Of a DNA stretch of 64,000 nt, positions 59,856 through 64,000 are shown one piece after another. A program made the translations under genes and the position numbers. This DNA is from Pholiota molesta (Eukaryota; Basidiomycota; Agaricomycetes; Agaricales; Strophariaceae). The notes beneath the pieces were generated by a model. The model had not been told where the DNA came from. It saw only the letters and a list, made by a program, of their open reading frames with translations, and did no database searches. Position 1 is the stretch's first letter. Each line of letters opens with the position of its first letter. The stretch covers positions 1 to 64,000 of the forward strand of contig JACGCK010000116.1 in the NCBI GenBank assembly GCA_014925825.1, given 5' to 3'.

Positions 59856-60937
59856 TTACGTCTTCAGCTCGCGCCAGCTGGGATCAAGAGAATCTTCAAT
59901 CAGAAGGTCATACCACAGGAGAGCAATTGGGGCGGTAACCAAGTGCCACAGGGAGTGAGCGTCAATGGTCATTGCCCATGGTGGAAAATCGAACAACTCT
60001 AAGCCAATGGCTGCAGTGGTCAAAAACACGAACACAGCGGCTTTGGTGACAAACTTGGGACGATAGGATTTAGGCCGAGTCGGGAATCGACGGATAAGGG
60101 ATATCGAGGTTGGCAGAGAGTAAATAGCCCATAGAGCATTATGTAGAAGCCCTAACGTCAAGTTGAAAGCCATGTTATATGTGTAATCAAAGCGAGGAAG
60201 TAGTGTCAGATAGGAGATGTGAGAAATATATGCCAAAATGCATGTCACGGCTAGGAATCGCCGCTTTGGTGAGTTTGTCGGTCTTGCGGTAAGGGTGAGT
60301 TGATTTTGAGTAGGAGGGTATAGGTGGAAGAGACGGATGATGGTATAGTACAGGGCATACATGATTGCCAATGCGGCTGAGAAATAGTCCATTTTTTCTG
60401 TGAATGGGAGATCTATCCATACCATAGTATTTGAGAATGGCGGTGGAAGAGTGACAGAAAGAAACACGCACCGCGAGTGTGAAAAACCGAAGACCATATC
60501 CACGCGTTGATGCTGATCATCGACCATGTAAGATAGTAAGATCGCATAGGGTGAGTTTCGGACACTCTCCTCTTGATTTTAGACGCTCCCCGCGCATGAG
60601 CCCATAAATTCAGGAGAGAGAACGCAACTGAGGCAGGCTCTTGCATCCCCGCGAATCTCCAGAAAGGCCATTTTCCGTAGTATTGCTGGACAGCCTTCCC
60701 TCGTCCGATATCCCTGTCCGTAATTGCGTGCATGCATTCATAGTTACAGCCATCTATACACGACCAGCGTGTCAGGCGCAAAGCAAGTGGTAGATTGGAT
60801 CTGGCTTGCGTTTCACAACGGCCAGTGTTGCAAGTGTCAACGCATTGTGTAAAATCTGCTGAACGGTCCCCGGACGACGCGTAGATTGGAGACGAAAGAG
60901 TTCCAAGAAGCAGGATTGTCGATAGCGCCAATTTCAT
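59856..60937 (-). CDS. PER1: PER1/PGAP3 GPI-anchor remodelling phospholipase
   Basis: Removes the unsaturated sn-2 fatty acid from GPI anchors in the ER. Exon 1 from 60937 reads MKLALSTILLLGTLSSPIYA (signal peptide), SADFTQCVDTCNTGRC, then RWSCIDGCNYECMHAIT, YGKWPFWRFAGMQEPASV and INAWIWSSVFHTR. After an intron, DLPFTEKMDYFSAALAIMYALYY and several membrane helices follow, then FPPWAMTIDAHSLWHLVTAP with the conserved His pair, ending SWRELKT at 59856. About 340-345 residues, seven helices. The frame extends upstream of 60937 without a signal peptide, so this start is preferred. Confidence 0.94.
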
Positions 60938-61486
60938 GAGCGTTATTGGCGGAAGACAGCTCTCTGGAGGAATAAAGTTGAAGCCCTCCTGTTGGCGATT
61001 GCCCCAGTTTGCCCTGCTGTCGGAGTCTAAATCAGAGCATTCAAGCACTTCTTCACTCCAAACTTATTTTTCAATAGAAGCCTCTGGCGTTCAAAAAATT
61101 GTATCCTATCACTTTCTCATATTTCCGAGGCCTAATTTTTTAGTAGAATAAAATTTTATCGACTGTTAATTGTTCTTCTGCGTTTGGAAGGGAGAACTTG
61201 CCGAGGTGCCGTTGAATCGGCATGCTGAGTCAGGTACTCCGCACTGCCTGTCTTGGAATCTACCTTCAACGTTAACTTCAATTCGACTTTACCACCGAAT
61301 CCTCGCCTCAAGGCCCCTTTATACCCCGGATCGCAAACGCATTGAAGAGACATAGAAGGCGTGTAACTTACTCGTGCAGAACTATCTCACAAGTACCATT
61401 GTAAGTCCTATAAATAAAGGTCACGTCCAAAACGAAGATGAACTTCAAGTTCTATCATAGTTCTGCAGGGATAATCTGACTCTATA
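60938..61486. promoter_or_regulatory. Divergent promoter region of PER1 and histone deacetylase
   Basis: 549 bp between the two start codons. TATAAATA at 61409-61416 lies 71-78 bp upstream of the deacetylase ATG and probably serves that gene. On the PER1 side no element stands out. Confidence 0.5.
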
Positions 61487-63429
61487 ATGGTGCGGTCTTC
61501 GCAAGCGACCACGTTTTCTTCTGCGCCATACTTCGCGGATCGCGGGGTACATGGTACTGCTCAACCAATAACAGAGCGTATCAATGTGAGTGAATATAAT
61601 CATCTAAAAAGCGGAGTCCTCATACCCAATCATCATAGCCACATTCACGCCCAATTGTATCGTATTACTTTCCAAAAGGCGTTGGTGCCCAGCATTATGG
61701 AGTAAGCACCAAGCATCGACATTGACTCCTTGACGTCTCATATCATTCTAGGAACGACATCCCATGAAACCACATCGCTTGACACTGACAAACGCGCTTG
61801 TAATGGGATATGGCTTGGACAAACAAATTCATAACATTTACGATCCCCGACCGGCTACTCAAGAAGAGCTCGAAAACTACCATGACCACGACTACATCGA
61901 ATTTCTATCAAGGTAAGTATCCGACATATTCGTATTGACTCTTACATCAACTGTCGGGTTTGTAGAGTTACGCCCCAAAATCAAAATCAAATGAAGCAAA
62001 TGATAGACAACTTCAATTGCGTCGAAGATTGTCCCATTTTCGCTGACATGTATGATTTTTCCCGCATGTATGCTGGAGGATCATTAGCTGCCGCACGAAA
62101 ACTGGCTGCGGGAACTACAGATATTGCAATCAACTGGTCCGGCGGTCTCCACCACGCTAAACGCGGTGAAGCAAGCGGATTTTGCTACGTCAACGACATC
62201 GTACTTGCTATTCTTGAACTTCTTAGGTGAGAACTGTCCGGTATCTTTTTCTCTTGTTACTCTAACAATCTTACAGATACCATCCCCGCGTTCTGTATAT
62301 TGATATCGATATCCACCATGGCGATGGTGTTGAACTTGCCTTCTATAATTCTAACCGCGTCATGACGGTCTCGTTTCACAAATACACTGGCGACTTCTTC
62401 CCTGGCACTGGCAAACTGGACGATAATGGCTCTGGTTCCGGAAAGCACTTCTGTTTGAACGTCCCACTTCAGGACGGGATTGACGACGACATGTATCTCA
62501 CTGTGTTCAAAACCGTGATAGACGACACAGTCACCGCCTTCCGCCCTACCGCCATCGTTTTGCAATGTGGTGCGGACTCTCTCGGCTGCGATCGGCTCGG
62601 CGCGTTCAACCTTTCCATCGCCGCCCACGGCGAGTGCGTCAACTTCGTGCGAAAGTACAACGTTCCGTTGCTCGTCGTTGGAGGCGGTGGATATACCATC
62701 AAAAACGTCAGCCGGTGTTGGACGTACGAAACATCCGTGCTCGTTGGGGCATCAATACCGGACGAACTACCCGCCACGGTCTACGATTCCTTCTTCGCCG
62801 ATTCGCATTGGAAGCTCCATCCACCGCTGACAGGAAAAGTCGACAACCAAAATTCGCCTGCCTCGCTACAACGAATCACCGTAAGTATACGAAACAAACT
62901 CCGGTATCTGCAAGGCGCGCCGAGTGTGGCCATGCAAGAAATCCCTCCCGACCTGCAAGGCCTTCTCGCAGACGAGAACAGGAATGCGGAAGAAAAGGAC
63001 GAAGAAAAGGGGACTGGCCAGGCGGGAGAGAAGCGCCAGGGTCGTTCCACGGCACGAAACGAGTTTTACGACGGCGACAATGACAATGATCACGACAACC
63101 CTACGCCGTCAGCGCGCGGGCGGGGTGGCCCCGGACGAAGAGGCAGAGGTCGCGGACGCGGACGTGGAAGAGGACGAGGGCGCGGAGCCTCTACCGCTGC
63201 GTCCACGACAGCGTCTGCGCCGCCAACCCCCGCACCAACGACCGCAGGCGATGGCGAGGAAGTCGCTGCAGAAGTTCCGGCGACGCCGGTCGTCAAAAGA
63301 GGGCGGGGAAGGGGGAGGGGAAGAGGCCGTGGAAGGGGCAAAACTGCCGCGGCTGCTATTGCTGAGAGCGCTTCGCCGACGGAGGCGACCTCCACTCCTA
63401 CTCCCATGGACGTCGACGTGGATATATAG
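61487..63429 (+). CDS. Class I histone deacetylase (HOS2/HDAC3-like) with RG-repeat tail
   Basis: Zn-dependent lysine deacetylase, nuclear. Exon 1 [14 protein letters not shown]... joins [21 protein letters not shown], then [56 protein letters not shown], and, after an intron, [69 protein letters not shown]. All Zn-binding and catalytic His/Asp are present. [15 protein letters not shown] closes the domain. The last 110 residues hold two RG-repeat blocks ([11 protein letters not shown] near 63140-63190 and 63300-63340) with acidic linkers, ending TPMDVDVDI. About 580 residues. The HPMKPHR and [10 protein letters not shown] blocks suit the HDAC3/Hos2 branch; the exact ortholog was not resolved. 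Confidence 0.92.
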
Positions 63430-63615
63430 ATACTTTATATTGTAGTTGTACTATTCTGGGTTATCATATAATGCTTCATTTGTACAATATCATTCTGGGT
63501 ATCATAAGTAGTCAAGAATGTCCGATCTAATAAGGGCCGTAAATTAATATAAGTCATAGACAGAGAGTTCAAAATGGCAGTCAAGACGTAGGAGCGAGGA
63601 AGCGAGGGGTAGAGA

Positions 63616-63999
63616 CTAGGGGCGAGGGTGTAAAAATGGCAAACAAGGCGTAGATAAGCGTTTTTGCCCGCGTTCATGATCTTCCAGCGATAGTTGTATT
63701 GCTAATTCCATTTCGCGAATGAATATGGAAGTTTCGTCCTCTCCATCCGCCCTCTGCGACGTGGTTTCCAGCACCTGACCAGAGACTGAACGCCGTGGGC
63801 TATTGAGCGTATCCATAGATTCTGGCTCTTCAGATATCAAGTGAACCGTGCTCTTAGAGCTTCCCAGAGTCAAGCTCTTTCCCTCGTTGTTATCGCCCTC
63901 ACCATCAACAGACGTGCTTCCAGAACCTGCCGCTGCGACTGCACTGCGGTACAGCTGCTGTCGCAAAGGCGTTTCGGCGTGCTCTGCGTGAAAGCGGTC
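63616..63999 (-). CDS. 3' end of a UIM-bearing protein gene, partial
   Basis: The frame is open from the right edge (DRFHAEHAETPLRQQLY) through an Ala/Gly/Ser-rich stretch and RRSVSGQVLETTS to IREMELAIQLSLEDHE, which fits the ubiquitin-interacting motif (acidic block, AIxxSLxE), then ends PCLPFLHPRP at 63616. The N-terminal part lies outside the window, so the protein cannot be named. Confidence 0.65.
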   Translation of the reverse strand, partial: DRFHAEHAETPLRQQLYRSAVAAAGSGSTSVDGEGDNNEGKSLTLGSSKSTVHLISEEPESMDTLNSPRRSVSGQVLETTSQRADGEDETSIFIREMELAIQLSLEDHERGQKRLSTPCLPFLHPRP

Positions 64000-64000
64000 G

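Overview
The window looks like nuclear DNA of an agaricomycete (mushroom-forming basidiomycete). The genes are dense and split by many 50-85 nt GT-AG introns. The protein set is fungal: a Zn2Cys6 regulator, a CBM21 phosphatase-targeting protein, a PL14-type polysaccharide lyase, a DUF6593 protein, an M50B-like membrane protease, a GH12 endoglucanase and a cytochrome P450. All gene models were assembled by hand from splice signals and family motifs, so exon edges are good to a few bases where quoted and approximate elsewhere.

Layout. 1-1 kb: the 3' part of an unrecognised gene whose frame slips repeatedly. 3.3-7.1 kb, minus strand: PRPP synthetase and glutamate 5-kinase (PRO1). 8.1-9.8 kb: a MYND-finger protein. 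10.4-11.7 kb: secreted GH12 endoglucanase. 12.4-15.4 kb: OST48/WBP1 and adenylate kinase, diverging from a 247 bp shared promoter. 16.1-18.5 kb: Zn2Cys6 transcription factor. 18.5-24.2 kb: a gene-poor stretch with a decayed ~180 bp tandem duplication. 24.2-26.9 kb: CBM21/PP1-targeting protein. 27.9-30.3 kb: P450 with a damaged helix C. 30.5-32.2 kb, minus: a second copy of the MYND-finger protein. 32.7-35.3 kb: membrane-anchored histidine acid phosphatase. 35.9-37.2 kb, minus: a secreted His/Lys-rich low-complexity protein, the least familiar gene here. 38.3-42.2 kb: REV1 translesion polymerase. 42.4-43.4 kb, minus: SAM methyltransferase with altered motif I. 44.2-45.5 kb, minus: PL14-like lyase. 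45.5-48.2 kb: repeat-bearing spacer. 48.3-49.1 kb: DUF6593 protein. 49.5-50.1 kb, minus: L-rhamnose mutarotase. 50.9-52.0 kb: Rab11/Ypt3 GTPase with a 5-nt exon. 52.5-53.0 kb: a 452 bp MITE with 46 bp perfect inverted repeats and TA target duplication. 53.2-54.7 kb: M50B-like protease. 54.9-56.6 kb, minus: ALG2. 57.1-58.1 kb, minus: glyoxalase-like protein with a frameshift. 59.0-59.6 kb: decayed WSC-domain gene. 59.9-60.9 kb, minus: PER1. 61.5-63.4 kb: class I histone deacetylase with an RG-repeat tail. 63.6 kb to the end, minus: partial UIM-bearing gene.

The genes do not form one pathway or a metabolite cluster. Three (WBP1, ALG2, PER1) act in ER glycoprotein/GPI maturation and three (GH12, PL14-like, rhamnose mutarotase) in plant or microbial carbohydrate use, but they are scattered. 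I did not find a clearly new multi-gene system. The strongest leads are the His/Lys-rich secreted protein, the MITE, the very small exons in three genes, and several genes carrying lesions at conserved sites.
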